Source: Pelomonas sp. Root1217 (GTDB lineage: Bacteria; Pseudomonadota; Gammaproteobacteria; Burkholderiales; Burkholderiaceae_C). Taken from it: a stretch of DNA of 64,000 bases. The stretch is taken from the NCBI RefSeq assembly GCF_001425705.1, contig NZ_LMDC01000028.1:372946-436945 (forward strand), written 5' to 3'. This document shows positions 37,313-47,497 of the stretch, one piece after another. A program made the position numbers and the translations under genes. The notes beneath the pieces were generated by a model. The model ran no database searches. It saw nothing but the letters and a program-made list of their open reading frames with translations, and had not been told where the DNA came from. Within the stretch, counting starts at the first letter, position 1; each line of letters begins with the position of its first letter.

Positions 37313-38254
37313 TCAGCCCGCCAGTTCCTCATAGCCGCCGGCCGAAACGAAGACGCGTACGCTGTCGCCCCCGGCTGCCTTGGCCTCGGTGCAGGCCAAC
37401 GCCGCGCCGCCAAGCACGGCGTCCACCGTCACCAGCGTCGGCTGGATCTGCACGACGCCCAGCGACGCCTTCACGCGGGTGCGGTGCAGGCCCCAGCGCA
37501 GACGGTAGCTGGCGATGGACGAGCGCACCTTCTCCGCGATGATCTGGGCGTAATGCTGGTCGCAGTCGGGCAGCAGGATGGCGAAATGGTCCTCCTCCAG
37601 GCGCGCGACGAGGTCGGAAGCGCGCACCTTGCTGATCAGCATCTGCCCCAGGCCATAGAGGAAATGATCGCCCACCTCCGCGCCCATGTCCTTGATGACC
37701 TCGCCGAAACGGTCCACGTCGACCCAAAGCACCGAAACCGGCTCGTTGCGCCGGCTGCCGACATGCTCGCCCAGGCGGCGCTCGAATTCACGACGGTTGG
37801 CCAACTCGGTGACGGCGTCGTGCTTGGCCGTCCAGGTGGGCTGCAGGCGCAGCGCCCGGGCAGCAGTCACGTCCTCGACGATCCACAACGACTCGCCGGA
37901 GGGCGCATCCCAGTGCACCGGCGAGGCCTGCAGACGGCCCCAGAAGCGGTGACCGTCGCGCTTGACGTATTCGATCTCCTCGTCCAGTGGTCGACCCGCG
38001 GCAAAGGCCGCGTCCGCGCGCTCTTGCAACGCCGTGTGGGCCATGTCGGTGGTGTGGACGAGGCGCGTAGGTTGTCCGGCCAGTTCACCGTCGTCGTTGA
38101 AACCGAACAGGTGGTTGAACTCCTCGCTGACGACCTCGAAACGCTGGCCGCGGACGAAGGCGACGGCCGTTGGCGCACGTACCAGCAAGGTTCGCAGGCG
38201 GGCGGCGATGGGGTCCTCGGTGGAAGCGGGCGTGGCGGGAGTAGCGCTGCTCAT
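37313..38254 (-). CDS. PAS domain plus degenerate GGDEF domain protein
   Basis: A 313-residue soluble protein. A PAS domain (about 20-135; VAFVRGQRFEVVSEEFNHLFG and EIEYVKRDGHRFWGRLQA) precedes a GGDEF-like domain (about 145-305). The signature GGDEF is replaced by EEDHF in ARLEEDHFAILLP, so cyclase activity is improbable. The inhibitory-site motif RASD is kept at its usual distance, five residues before, so it may bind c-di-GMP as a receptor. No EAL or HD-GYP domain is attached. The PAS ligand is unknown. Confidence 0.88.
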   Translation of the reverse strand: MSSATPATPASTEDPIAARLRTLLVRAPTAVAFVRGQRFEVVSEEFNHLFGFNDDGELAGQPTRLVHTTDMAHTALQERADAAFAAGRPLDEEIEYVKRDGHRFWGRLQASPVHWDAPSGESLWIVEDVTAARALRLQPTWTAKHDAVTELANRREFERRLGEHVGSRRNEPVSVLWVDVDRFGEVIKDMGAEVGDHFLYGLGQMLISKVRASDLVARLEEDHFAILLPDCDQHYAQIIAEKVRSSIASYRLRWGLHRTRVKASLGVVQIQPTLVTVDAVLGGAALACTEAKAAGGDSVRVFVSAGGYEELAG

Positions 38255-38362
38255 GGGGGTCTCCGACTCGATCTTCTAGGCCCGACTATCGCAGGACTGA
38301 AGGCTTTCGGCCATGACGCCCGTCACACCACCAGCGTTCGAGCTTCGTCTCGACTGAACCTC

Positions 38363-40327
38363 CTAGCCGGCCGCTTTGGCCGACGGCGGCGACAACGGCG
38401 AGTCGGGAGCGCCCAGGCCCATCTTGGAGTTCGGCCGCGCATCGTGGCCCCGCTTCCACTGCCGCATGGTGTCGACCGCCACCGACCGGCGGATGTAGCG
38501 GTGCCAGATGAAGCTGAGGTCGAAGATCAGGATGCCCAGCCACCACAGGTAGAGAAAGGCCGCCCCGGCGAGCAGGACCGGCCACGCAGGCGGCGCAGTC
38601 GCCGAATCGCCGCCGAGCAGGCGCGAGACGACGATGAAGGCGATCACGGCGGTTCCCGCTCCGACCAGGCAGCGCCTTCCCCAGTTGGGTCGGCGAGGCA
38701 AAAGCCAGCCACTGAGGGCAATCAGTGCGGCAGCCCCGACCAGGGCCAGCCGGACGGCGAGCTCGGAGCCTCCAGCGGACACGGAGAAGAGCTGGGTGAG
38801 AGGGCCACCGAGGAAGTCCGCGGGGCCGGACGGCAGCCAGTGGAAGAACGGCACGGCACCGATCAGAAAGGCGAGCGTTGCCGCCAGATGCCATCGCCGG
38901 CCGGCGGTGTGCACGAGCCGGGGGAGCCGCGCCGCAGCGGTGATGCCCATCAGCAGGCCACTCATCAGCAGGATCTGCAGCGGCAGCCGATCGAAAGCCG
39001 CACCCGCCTGGGTCACGCCCTTGTAGAGCAGAAACACGGCCGCCACGTGCAAGAGCAGGCTCGCCACATAGGGGATGGCCAGGCTCACCCGGTCAACGAG
39101 CCTGTTGCTGGCCGGAACTTTCGGCTGGACTGTCGGGTCCGGCAGCACCACGTCGTCGATGAAATGACCGAACACCTCTGAGTCGTTCCAGTAGTCGTTG
39201 TGTGCCTTGCCGGGCAACCAGTAGCGGCTGAAGCCATGGTCATGCTTGCTGCCGAACTCGAAGGCCGCGCAGCCGCTTTCCTTCAGGAACCCCATGGCGG
39301 AATCGAGCTTGAACCCGATGGGGTCCCCGAAGTCGTAGTAGTTGCGCCACTTGATCTGCTGCGCCAGCGTCAGCCGCGGTGCCTTGCTGTCGCCAAAGAG
39401 CACCTGCTGGCCGGAGCAGCTGGATTTCAGCTGGAGGCCCTGCCACAGCGCCGGCCACAGCACGATGTGCTTGTCGATCGGCGAGCCGATCGTCATATAG
39501 CCGCGCACATAGTGGATCCAGCCGTCGTCAACTGGTGCACCGGACGGGTTGTCCGGGTCGACGATGGGGCGGCCCGACAGCGCCTCGAGCAAGCCGAGGA
39601 AGCTGATGACCGTGCCCTCGCTGTGCGCGACGATGTAAATCTCCGGATCGCCTCCTGGGCAGGCCTGCTGGAAGGTTGCCACGACCTGCGCGAGCGCGCT
39701 GTGGAAGCGGTGCAGGATCTTGTCGCGGTAGTAGGGGAAGTCCGTGACGAGCTGGACATCACCGACGTAGTCGCGCAGCAGCGGCGCCAGCTCGAACTTG
39801 AAGATGCCCATGCGGGCGAGCACGGCCAGCAGGCTCTCGAGCACGCCTACGGTCTCGACGATTTCGTCGACGATGCCGGTACCGAGCTGGAAGTCCTCAG
39901 CCTTCAGATTGCCGTTGGGCACTTCCTTGCGGTACTGCGACTCGGCGCGGCTGACCACCGTGTGGCCCCAGGCCTTGGTCTCCTCCAGCGTGTCATTGGC
40001 CTTGACGACCTGCCCCGGAATGTCGGCCCAGTAGACCTCGGCGAAGCCGATGCGCGACAAGGCGTCTGCAGGCTTGGCGTCCAGGCGGCTGATGCGAACC
40101 GCCGCCGCCGAGCCAAGGTTGAAGTAACCCAGCGGCATGACCGGCAGTGGCGGCGACGCCCTGTCGCCAAAGCGCCGTGCCACCGACCGTATCGTGTCGC
40201 TGCGCAGCTGGCTGCCAATGCCGTGGATGGCCACGATGATCTTGTCCATCGGCGGGCGGCCCTGGCTGGCGTCCGAGATGGATGCGGCCGTGGCCGTCTG
40301 CTGCTCGGCGGTGGATGCAACCGTCAT
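38363..40327 (-). CDS. Alpha/beta-hydrolase-like protein with C-terminal membrane domain
   Basis: A 654-residue protein. The N-terminal ~390 residues look like a lipase fold: oxyanion region VAIHGIGSQ (32-40), nucleophile motif IVAHSEGTV (Ser236), a candidate Asp in YDFGDPIGF (near 335) and a candidate His in KAHNDYWND (376). From about residue 415 several membrane helices follow, and the tail is cytoplasmic and Arg-rich. No signal peptide is present. The start has a strong GAGGAG site. The function is unknown; a membrane-bound esterase or lipase is the simplest reading. Confidence 0.72.
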   Translation of the reverse strand: MTVASTAEQQTATAASISDASQGRPPMDKIIVAIHGIGSQLRSDTIRSVARRFGDRASPPLPVMPLGYFNLGSAAAVRISRLDAKPADALSRIGFAEVYWADIPGQVVKANDTLEETKAWGHTVVSRAESQYRKEVPNGNLKAEDFQLGTGIVDEIVETVGVLESLLAVLARMGIFKFELAPLLRDYVGDVQLVTDFPYYRDKILHRFHSALAQVVATFQQACPGGDPEIYIVAHSEGTVISFLGLLEALSGRPIVDPDNPSGAPVDDGWIHYVRGYMTIGSPIDKHIVLWPALWQGLQLKSSCSGQQVLFGDSKAPRLTLAQQIKWRNYYDFGDPIGFKLDSAMGFLKESGCAAFEFGSKHDHGFSRYWLPGKAHNDYWNDSEVFGHFIDDVVLPDPTVQPKVPASNRLVDRVSLAIPYVASLLLHVAAVFLLYKGVTQAGAAFDRLPLQILLMSGLLMGITAAARLPRLVHTAGRRWHLAATLAFLIGAVPFFHWLPSGPADFLGGPLTQLFSVSAGGSELAVRLALVGAAALIALSGWLLPRRPNWGRRCLVGAGTAVIAFIVVSRLLGGDSATAPPAWPVLLAGAAFLYLWWLGILIFDLSFIWHRYIRRSVAVDTMRQWKRGHDARPNSKMGLGAPDSPLSPPSAKAAG

Positions 40328-40410
40328 GGGGAACTCTCCTCACGGGAAGTTCACGCATGGTGCTCCCTGAGCAGTCCTCACCGCTTCACCAAGACTGAGG
40401 AGACGCTGCC

Positions 40411-41844
40411 TCAGGGGGCGATCTGCTCCGCGTAGTCGTACAAGGCCGACAGGATCTGCTCACCTCGCTCATCGGCCGTCTCGCCGAGCTGGTCGATGCG
40501 CTCCATGAAGGCCGCCAGCGTCTGTGCGCCGCCCTCGCCTTCATGCAACCGTGCGGCGAGGTGGGCTTGCCAGCGTTGCGCCTCTTCCGCCGACAAGCTC
40601 GTCGGGAAATTGCGCGCACGCCAGCGGAAGACGAGCTCATCCAGCCGCCCGTCCTGGAAGGCCACCTTACCTTGCGCCGCGCGCTCGGCGAGCTGCGCGG
40701 GCGTCATCGTGCGCACCTTGTTCAGCGCCCGGCGGTCCTCGTTGCCGATGAAGCCGCCATAGAGGTCTTCGTCCACGTCGGCCGACGCAAAGGGCTCCCG
40801 CTGGAAGACGTCGGCCCACAGGCCGTCGAGCAACCGGCCCTTTTCAGCTAGCAGTCGCGCGCTGGCAAGCTGAACCTCGACGTCATGGCCCCAGCGCTCG
40901 GCCATCGCGGGGCTGAGCGTCTTGAGGTTGCTGATGACGATCGGGCTCTTGTTGACGTGGATGGTCTTGATCGGCAGCCGCGTGACGCCTTCAGGCAGCA
41001 GTTCCTGCTTGGTGAACATGCGTTCGCGGATGGCGGCGGCGTTCAGCGTCAGCAGCTCCTCGGGAGAGGCCGAGCAGTCCCAGACGATCAGTTCGTTCTT
41101 GTTGGTCGGGTGCGGCGCCAGCGGCCAGACCATGGCAATGCAGCCGCGCTCGGGGCCGTACATGCCGGAGATGTGCAGGAAGGGTTTGCCGATGCCAATT
41201 TCGTCCCACACCGCCTGCTTGCCGCGCAACTTGACGCAGAAGTCCCACAGCTTGGGCTGGGCCTGGCGCAGCTTGCGCGCCAGTGCCACGGTGGCACGCA
41301 CGTCCGACAGCGCATCATGGGCCGCCTCGTGCGCGACGCCATTGGCGATGGTCAAGTGCTCCAGCTTGAAGCTCGGGCGCCCGTCTTCATGCTTGGGCCA
41401 CTCGATACCCTCGGGCCGCAACGCATAGGCACAGCGCACGACGTCAAGCAGGTCCCAGCGGCCGCAGCCGTTCTGCCATTCGCGGCCATAGGGATCGATG
41501 AGGTTGCGCCAGAACAGATGACGCGTGACCTCGTCATCGAAGCGGATGCTGTTGTAGCCCACGCCAATGGTGTTGGGCGTGGCCAGTACCGTCTCGATGG
41601 CGGCGGCGAACTCATGCTCGGGCACGCCGTGCTGCAGGCAATGCTGCGGCAGGATGCCGGTCAGCAGGCAGGACTCGGGGTCAGGCAGATAGTCCGGGGC
41701 CGGCTGGCAATACAGCATCAGCGGCTCGCCGATCTCGTTGAGCTCGGCATCGGTGCGCAGGCCGGCGAACTGGGCCGGGCGGTCGCGGCGCGGCACGCGG
41801 CCGAAGGTCTCGTAGTCGTGCCAGAAAAATGAAAGGGAAGACAT
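40411..41844 (-). CDS. sbcB: Exodeoxyribonuclease I
   Basis: A 477-residue 3'-5' single-strand DNA exonuclease of recombination and mismatch repair. The DEDD active site is visible: FFWHDYETFG (exo I), YNSIRFDDEVTRHLFWRN (exo II), and AHDALSDVRATVALA (exo III). SH3-like and helical domains follow. The start at Met4 of the longer frame (41844, MSSLSFFW) matches E. coli; 41853 is possible. It is divergent from an outer-membrane barrel gene, 36 bp apart. Confidence 0.96.
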   Translation of the reverse strand: MSSLSFFWHDYETFGRVPRRDRPAQFAGLRTDAELNEIGEPLMLYCQPAPDYLPDPESCLLTGILPQHCLQHGVPEHEFAAAIETVLATPNTIGVGYNSIRFDDEVTRHLFWRNLIDPYGREWQNGCGRWDLLDVVRCAYALRPEGIEWPKHEDGRPSFKLEHLTIANGVAHEAAHDALSDVRATVALARKLRQAQPKLWDFCVKLRGKQAVWDEIGIGKPFLHISGMYGPERGCIAMVWPLAPHPTNKNELIVWDCSASPEELLTLNAAAIRERMFTKQELLPEGVTRLPIKTIHVNKSPIVISNLKTLSPAMAERWGHDVEVQLASARLLAEKGRLLDGLWADVFQREPFASADVDEDLYGGFIGNEDRRALNKVRTMTPAQLAERAAQGKVAFQDGRLDELVFRWRARNFPTSLSAEEAQRWQAHLAARLHEGEGGAQTLAAFMERIDQLGETADERGEQILSALYDYAEQIAP

Positions 41845-41880
41845 GGCCGCCACGATAGCTCAGCCGCTAGAGTGGCTCGC

Positions 41881-42611
41881 ATGAGACTTGTCCTGCTGCT
41901 TCTGGCCGCCTGCGCGGCCGCCCATGCCGACGCGATCTCGCCGGACCGGCCGGACTTCACCAACGGCCCCGACGTGGTGGCCGCCGGACGCTTCCAGGTC
42001 GAGAGCAGCGGCGCCTGGCAGCGAGATGCATCGACACGCCTGCGCTCGACGCCGACGCTGTTGCGTCTCGGTGTCGGCCATGAGCTGGAGCTGAGGCTGG
42101 ACAGCGACGGTGCCCTGCGCCAACGCAACCCCGACGCCAGCGGCCGCGGCGACCTGGGCCTGGGCTTCAAGTGGCAGTTGCAGGATGGCGACGAAGGCAA
42201 GCCTGGTCTGGGCGTGCTGGTCGACGTGAAGACGCCTTCAGGCAGCGGCGTGTTCAAGGGGCATGGGCTGCGCCCGGGCCTGAGCTTCCTGGCGCAGTGG
42301 GAGCTGCCGTCGGGCTACTCGTTCGGCGCCATGGCCGGCGTAGTTACCGACCGCAACGACACCGACCAGCGCTACACGGCAGCCCTGCTGTCTGCAAGCC
42401 TCGGCATCCCGGTGAGCGAGAAGCTGCATGGCTTTGCCGAGATCGCCGGCCAGCAGTTGGCGTCAGCGCGCAATGGCGGCAACGTCATCACCGCCGGCAC
42501 GGGGCTGGCCTGGCAAGTCAGCAATGACGCCCAACTGGATGCCGCCGTGTTCCGCGGTCTCAACCACAACACGCCGGACTGGGCGTGGACGGTGGGGTTG
42601 TCACTGCGCTT

Positions 42612-42615
<4 letters not shown>
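41881..42615 (+). CDS. Outer-membrane beta-barrel protein (phenol-meta-pathway transporter-like)
   Basis: A 244-residue exported protein. A signal peptide (RLVLLLLAACAAAHA, cleavage near residue 16) is followed by the ISPDRPDFTNGPDVVAAGRFQVE motif that marks the MetA-pathway (Phenol_MetA_deg / transporter) barrel family. Alternating strands follow, ending in the terminal aromatic SLRF typical of barrel insertion signals. Its substrate cannot be told. Its stop overlaps the stop of the convergent KAS III gene (42612-42615). Confidence 0.8.
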
Positions 42616-43745
<1,130 letters not shown>

Positions 43746-43827
43746 GAGGAGGACGCCCTGCTGATGTACGAAGCCTCAAATTTTATAGAGCCATGCTGGT
43801 GCGCCGTCTAAGCACTAGCCTGGGGCC

Positions 43828-45150
43828 TTGGACGAAAAGATGCACGAAGACAGCCTGCTCCCTCCCGACGACGCCCTGCGCCTGGCCCTGCACAATGAGG
43901 TGCATGCACGGCCACCGGCGCGCATCCGCCTGCCGGCCGTCATCGTCCACATCGCCGTGCTCAACGACGGCATCAGCCGGGCGCTCGAACACGCCCACCT
44001 GCGCCAGCTGCCCGGCCAGCACGAACTGGCCGAGGAGGCGCTGAACGCAAACTTTCTGCGCCTGCGCTGCGGCGAGTTCTCGCTGAAGTGGGAGCGCCAT
44101 GCCGAGTTCACGCGCTATTCGGTCGTGCAGCCGCTGCCCGCCGACGCCGAGGCCAGCGCGCAGACGCTGGATGCGCTGGCGCTGCGTGTCGCACCGGATT
44201 GGCTGGGGCGCATCCCGGGGCGCACCTTTGCGGCCATCAAGCTCGTCATGATCGAGCGGCAGCTGACTTTCGCGCCCAGCGCCCTGACCGAGGCCCAGAC
44301 CTGGTTCGGTGCGCATGCGACGGTCGCGTCGACGATGGGCGGCGGCCATTCCCTGGTTGTCACCGACTTCTGCCTGCGCGCGACCGGTTTCGAGCACATC
44401 GTCGTGCTGGCCGAGCCCGGCACGCCCGAGACCCGCGCCGGCCGCATCTGCCAGCGCCTGCTGGAGCTGGAGACCTACCGCTTGATGGCCCTGCGCGGCC
44501 TGCCCGCCGCCAAGTCGCTCGGCTCGACGCTGGCCGAGGTGGAGGCCACGCTGGCCAGCATCACCGCGCGGCTGGAAAAGCGCGGCGCGTCGGAAGCCGA
44601 ACTGCTGGACGACCTGATCTCGACGGCCGCGCGCATCGAGCACGCCACCGCCTCGCACCAATACCGCTTTGCCGCCACCCAGGCCTACCAGGCCATCGTC
44701 GAGCAGCGTCTGGCCGAGTTGCACGAGGGCAAGGTGGCCGGCAGGCAGTCGCTGGGCGAGTTCATGCAGCGCCGGCTCTCACCAGCCATCGCGACGGTCA
44801 ATGCGACGGCGCAGCGGCTGGCCGGCCTGTCACAACGCATCTCGCGGGCCAGCGCCCTGCTGCGCACGCGGGTCGACATTGCCACCGAGGCGCAGAACCA
44901 GCAGCTGCTGGCTCAGCTCGGTGAGGGCCAGCGCACGCAGCTGCGCATGCAGGCGACCGTCGAAGGCCTGTCTCTGGCGGCCATCACGTACTACGTGGTC
45001 AGCCTGCTGCTTTACTTCTTCAAGGCGCTGAAGGCCGAGGGCTGGCTGCCATTCAGCCCTGAACTGGCGGCCGGGGCGGCCATCCCGCTGGTGCTGCTGG
45101 CCGTCTGGCAGACGACGCGGCGCATCCACCGCAAGATCTTCAACCACTGA
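43828..45150 (+). CDS. DUF3422 family membrane-anchored protein
   Basis: A 440-residue protein of a family found across proteobacteria with no known activity. It begins ALRLALHNEVHARPPARIRLPA, a family hallmark, has a long helical middle (LAEVEATLASITARLEKRGASEAELLDDL), and ends with two membrane helices (about 378-398 and 408-428) and a basic tail, so most of it faces the cytoplasm. The start is a TTG at 43828 or an ATG at 43840; the conserved part begins after both. It is monocistronic, between the KAS III-like gene and guaC. Confidence 0.87.
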   Translation: MDEKMHEDSLLPPDDALRLALHNEVHARPPARIRLPAVIVHIAVLNDGISRALEHAHLRQLPGQHELAEEALNANFLRLRCGEFSLKWERHAEFTRYSVVQPLPADAEASAQTLDALALRVAPDWLGRIPGRTFAAIKLVMIERQLTFAPSALTEAQTWFGAHATVASTMGGGHSLVVTDFCLRATGFEHIVVLAEPGTPETRAGRICQRLLELETYRLMALRGLPAAKSLGSTLAEVEATLASITARLEKRGASEAELLDDLISTAARIEHATASHQYRFAATQAYQAIVEQRLAELHEGKVAGRQSLGEFMQRRLSPAIATVNATAQRLAGLSQRISRASALLRTRVDIATEAQNQQLLAQLGEGQRTQLRMQATVEGLSLAAITYYVVSLLLYFFKALKAEGWLPFSPELAAGAAIPLVLLAVWQTTRRIHRKIFNH

Positions 45151-45178
45151 ACGACGTGCCGGAGCCGGCGCCCCCGCG

Positions 45179-45222
45179 TAGAATCAATCACCGGGCCCAA
45201 ATTTTGGCGTCCGGTTTTTTTT
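45179..45222 (+). terminator. Terminator (or leader hairpin) between DUF3422 and guaC
   Basis: ACCGG (45190-45194) pairs with CCGGT (45211-45215), with further pairing inside, and eight T follow (45215-45222). It most simply terminates DUF3422, whose stop is 40 bp upstream. A -10-like TAGAAT (45179-45184) lies just before it, so it could instead be the first part of a guaC leader, although no -35 supports that promoter. Confidence 0.65.
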
Positions 45223-45326
45223 GCCTGCTTCAAAAGCAAGCGGAAAGCCGGCAGAGCCAAGTCAAGCGCTCGCAGCCCAGGCTCGCACTGCAATAACGCG
45301 CGCCGCAACTTGCGAACACCACTGAC

Positions 45327-46304
45327 ATGGAAATCTTCGACTACGACAACATCCTGCTGCTGCCGCGCCGTTGCCGCGTGGAAAGCCGCTCGGACTGCGA
45401 CACCTCGGTGCAGTTCGGCCCACACCGCTTCAAGCTGCCGGTCGTGCCCGCCAACATGAAGACCGTCGTGGACGAGCCCATCACCGAGCTGCTGGCCCGT
45501 GAGGGCTACTTCTACGTGATGCACCGCTTCGACCTCGACAGCCTGGCCTATGCCAAGGACATGCGCGACAAGGGGCTGCTGGTCTCCCTGAGCGTCGGCG
45601 TGAAGCCGGCCGACTTCGAACTGGTCGACAAGCTCGCGGCCGAGGGCGTCGGCGCCGACTACCTGACCATCGACATCGCTCACGGTCACGCCGAGAGCGT
45701 GCAGCGCATGATCGGCCACATCAAGCACAAGCTGCCTGACACCTTCGTCATTGCCGGCAACGTCGGCACGCCCGAAGGCGTCATCGACCTGGAGAACTGG
45801 GGCGCGGACGCAACCAAAGTTGGCGTCGGCCCGGGCAAGGTCTGCATCACCCGGCTCAAGACCGGCTTTGGCACCGGCGGCTGGCAGTTGTCGGCTTTGA
45901 AGTGGTGCTCACGCGTGGCTACCAAGCCCATCGTGGCCGACGGCGGCATCCGCCACCATGGTGACATCGCCAAGAGCGTGCGCTTCGGTGCGAGCATGGT
46001 CATGATCGGCTCGCTGTTCGCCGGGCATGAAGAGTCGCCCGGCACGACCGTCGAGGTCGACGGCAAGCTCTACAAGGAGTACTACGGCTCGGCTTCCGAC
46101 TTCAACAAGGGCGAGTACCGGCATGTCGAGGGCAAGCGCATCCTGGAGCCGGTCAAAGGCAAGTTCGCCGACACGCTGCGCGAGATGCAGGAAGACCTGC
46201 AGAGTTCGATCTCGTATGCGGGCGGCACGCAGTTGTCGGACCTGCGCAAGGTGAATTACGTCATTCTTGGCGGAGAAAACGCCGGCGAGCATCTCTTCAT
46301 GTAG
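45327..46304 (+). CDS. guaC: GMP reductase
   Basis: Converts GMP to IMP and ammonia with NADPH, part of purine recycling. It is 325 residues, the short Bacillus-type length. The catalytic Cys is in GPGKVCITR, and the phosphate/substrate loop is in [20 protein letters not shown]. The C terminus is [10 protein letters not shown], followed by degenerate duplicates of the corresponding DNA (46305-46521). A 176-bp upstream region holds a terminator-like hairpin. Confidence 0.94.
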   Translation: MEIFDYDNILLLPRRCRVESRSDCDTSVQFGPHRFKLPVVPANMKTVVDEPITELLAREGYFYVMHRFDLDSLAYAKDMRDKGLLVSLSVGVKPADFELVDKLAAEGVGADYLTIDIAHGHAESVQRMIGHIKHKLPDTFVIAGNVGTPEGVIDLENWGADATKVGVGPGKVCITRLKTGFGTGGWQLSALKWCSRVATKPIVADGGIRHHGDIAKSVRFGASMVMIGSLFAGHEESPGTTVEVDGKLYKEYYGSASDFNKGEYRHVEGKRILEPVKGKFADTLREMQEDLQSSISYAGGTQLSDLRKVNYVILGGENAGEHLFM

Positions 46305-46521
46305 CAACCGATGGTCGCCCGGCGTTTCGGCGAGCCCTCGAGGGCGCAGCCAGAATGCGGGCGAACATTTGTTCATGTGATCATCTGCGGAACGCGGGGG
46401 AGCATCTCGCGCGCAGCGTGAGGTCCGCATTCCGGCGCAGCCAAAACGCCGGCGAGCATCTGTTCATGTAGCAACTGAGCGGCGCGCTCGTTTCGGCGGC
46501 CTTTGAGAATGCCAGCGAGCC
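46278..46521 (+). repeat. Degenerate copies of the guaC 3' end
   Basis: The guaC end (AACGCCGGCGAGCATCTC..., coding [12 protein letters not shown], from 46278) recurs four times in the 320-bp non-coding stretch after the gene. Copy 2 at 46354-46380 still reads [12 protein letters not shown]. A partial NAGEHL is at 46391-46408. A full [11 protein letters not shown] is at 46445-46471. A partial ENASE is at 46505-46519. Flanks also repeat (TAGCAAC(C/T)GA and CGTTTCGGCG after; GGCGCAGCCA before). No gene was found here; this accounts for most of the stretch 46305-46628. Confidence 0.75.
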
Positions 46522-46628
46522 ACCGTCCCGTCATCATCCCGTGCGCCCCTCGAACAAGGGGGCTGATCGCCGGCCCTTCGCCAATCCCTGCCTTAGAGTG
46601 CGCGGCCATCCAAAAAGCAGAGGGAAAC

Positions 46629-47402
46629 ATGGCCATCCACCACCACCTCGCCACCGCCATATTGGCCGCGGGCTTGTCGGCCGCTGCCAGCCATGCCACC
46701 GCGGCGACCGCCAGCGTGTCGTTGAACAACATCCGGTTCGAACTCGTCGATCTGGATCTCAATGACGGCGTCACGCCGCAGGTGCACTTCCTGGCCGGCT
46801 ATAGCGCCGTCTACAGCCGAACTTCGAGCGGCACGGGTCCGAATCCGGATGCCCAGGAGGTCTATGGCAGCTTGGGCCAGGCGCTCGGCCCCGTGTCGTC
46901 GATCACCGGGCTTTCGGCGTCGTCCGGGCATGTCTTTGTGGGTGACCTCTTCGGCGCCGGCGTCAACATTTCGTCGAACGCCCAAGCTTGGGGTGAAGGC
47001 AATTCCGCCAATGTGTGGACCTATGGTTTCGCCATCAGCTTCCTTTTGACGCCGCAGACTCAGTTGCTGCTGCGTGCCGACACCAGCGCCAGCTTCACCA
47101 GCAAGCCTGGCGAATCCACGACGATGCAGTCCAGCATCTCCCTGCAGAGCCTCGATCTCGGCCAGGTGTCGTTCGCAAGGCAGCTCACGACGTTCGATGC
47201 CTTTGGCGTTTACGTAGACGGGCCGAACCAGTTTTTCGTCAGCTATTCCAACCCAGCGAGCCAGTACCTGCAGGGCAGCGCCTTCGCCGCCGCCTATGCG
47301 TCGGCGCAGGGCGTGGCCAGCGCAGTACCTGAACCCGCGTCCGCCGGCCTGCTGCTGGCGGGCTTGGCAAGCCTGAGTGCACTGACGCGCCGCCGGCGCT
47401 GA
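46629..47402 (+). CDS. PEP-CTERM sorted exported protein
   Basis: A 257-residue protein with a signal peptide (LATAILAAGLSAAASHATA) and a C-terminal PEP-CTERM tail: VPEPAS, then hydrophobic AGLLLAGLASLSAL, then TRRRR. Such tails are processed by exosortase (EpsH) and mark cell-envelope or matrix proteins. The mature region is beta-rich with repeated Ser/Thr/Asn and a YGFAISF stretch. The start at 46629 has AGGGAAAC upstream. No exosortase or polysaccharide gene is in the window. Confidence 0.85.
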   Translation: MAIHHHLATAILAAGLSAAASHATAATASVSLNNIRFELVDLDLNDGVTPQVHFLAGYSAVYSRTSSGTGPNPDAQEVYGSLGQALGPVSSITGLSASSGHVFVGDLFGAGVNISSNAQAWGEGNSANVWTYGFAISFLLTPQTQLLLRADTSASFTSKPGESTTMQSSISLQSLDLGQVSFARQLTTFDAFGVYVDGPNQFFVSYSNPASQYLQGSAFAAAYASAQGVASAVPEPASAGLLLAGLASLSALTRRRR

Positions 47403-47497
47403 CGATCCAAGCCCATGTGCTCCAGGCCAGCGGCAACGCTGGCCCTCCAGGTCACGGCTTGCATGGACTTCATCGCCTACCGTAGCCGTGACGCCAC

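Noticed and set aside
45223..45326. Purine riboswitch upstream of guaC
   Set aside because: No purine-aptamer core (paired loops flanking a three-way junction) was seen; the only structure is the terminator-like hairpin.
46320..46774. A minus-strand gene covering the guaC repeat zone (frames reading HEQMLAGVLAAPE repeatedly)
   Set aside because: The apparent protein repeat is the reverse reading of the guaC 3'-end copies; frames differ between copies and there is no start signal.
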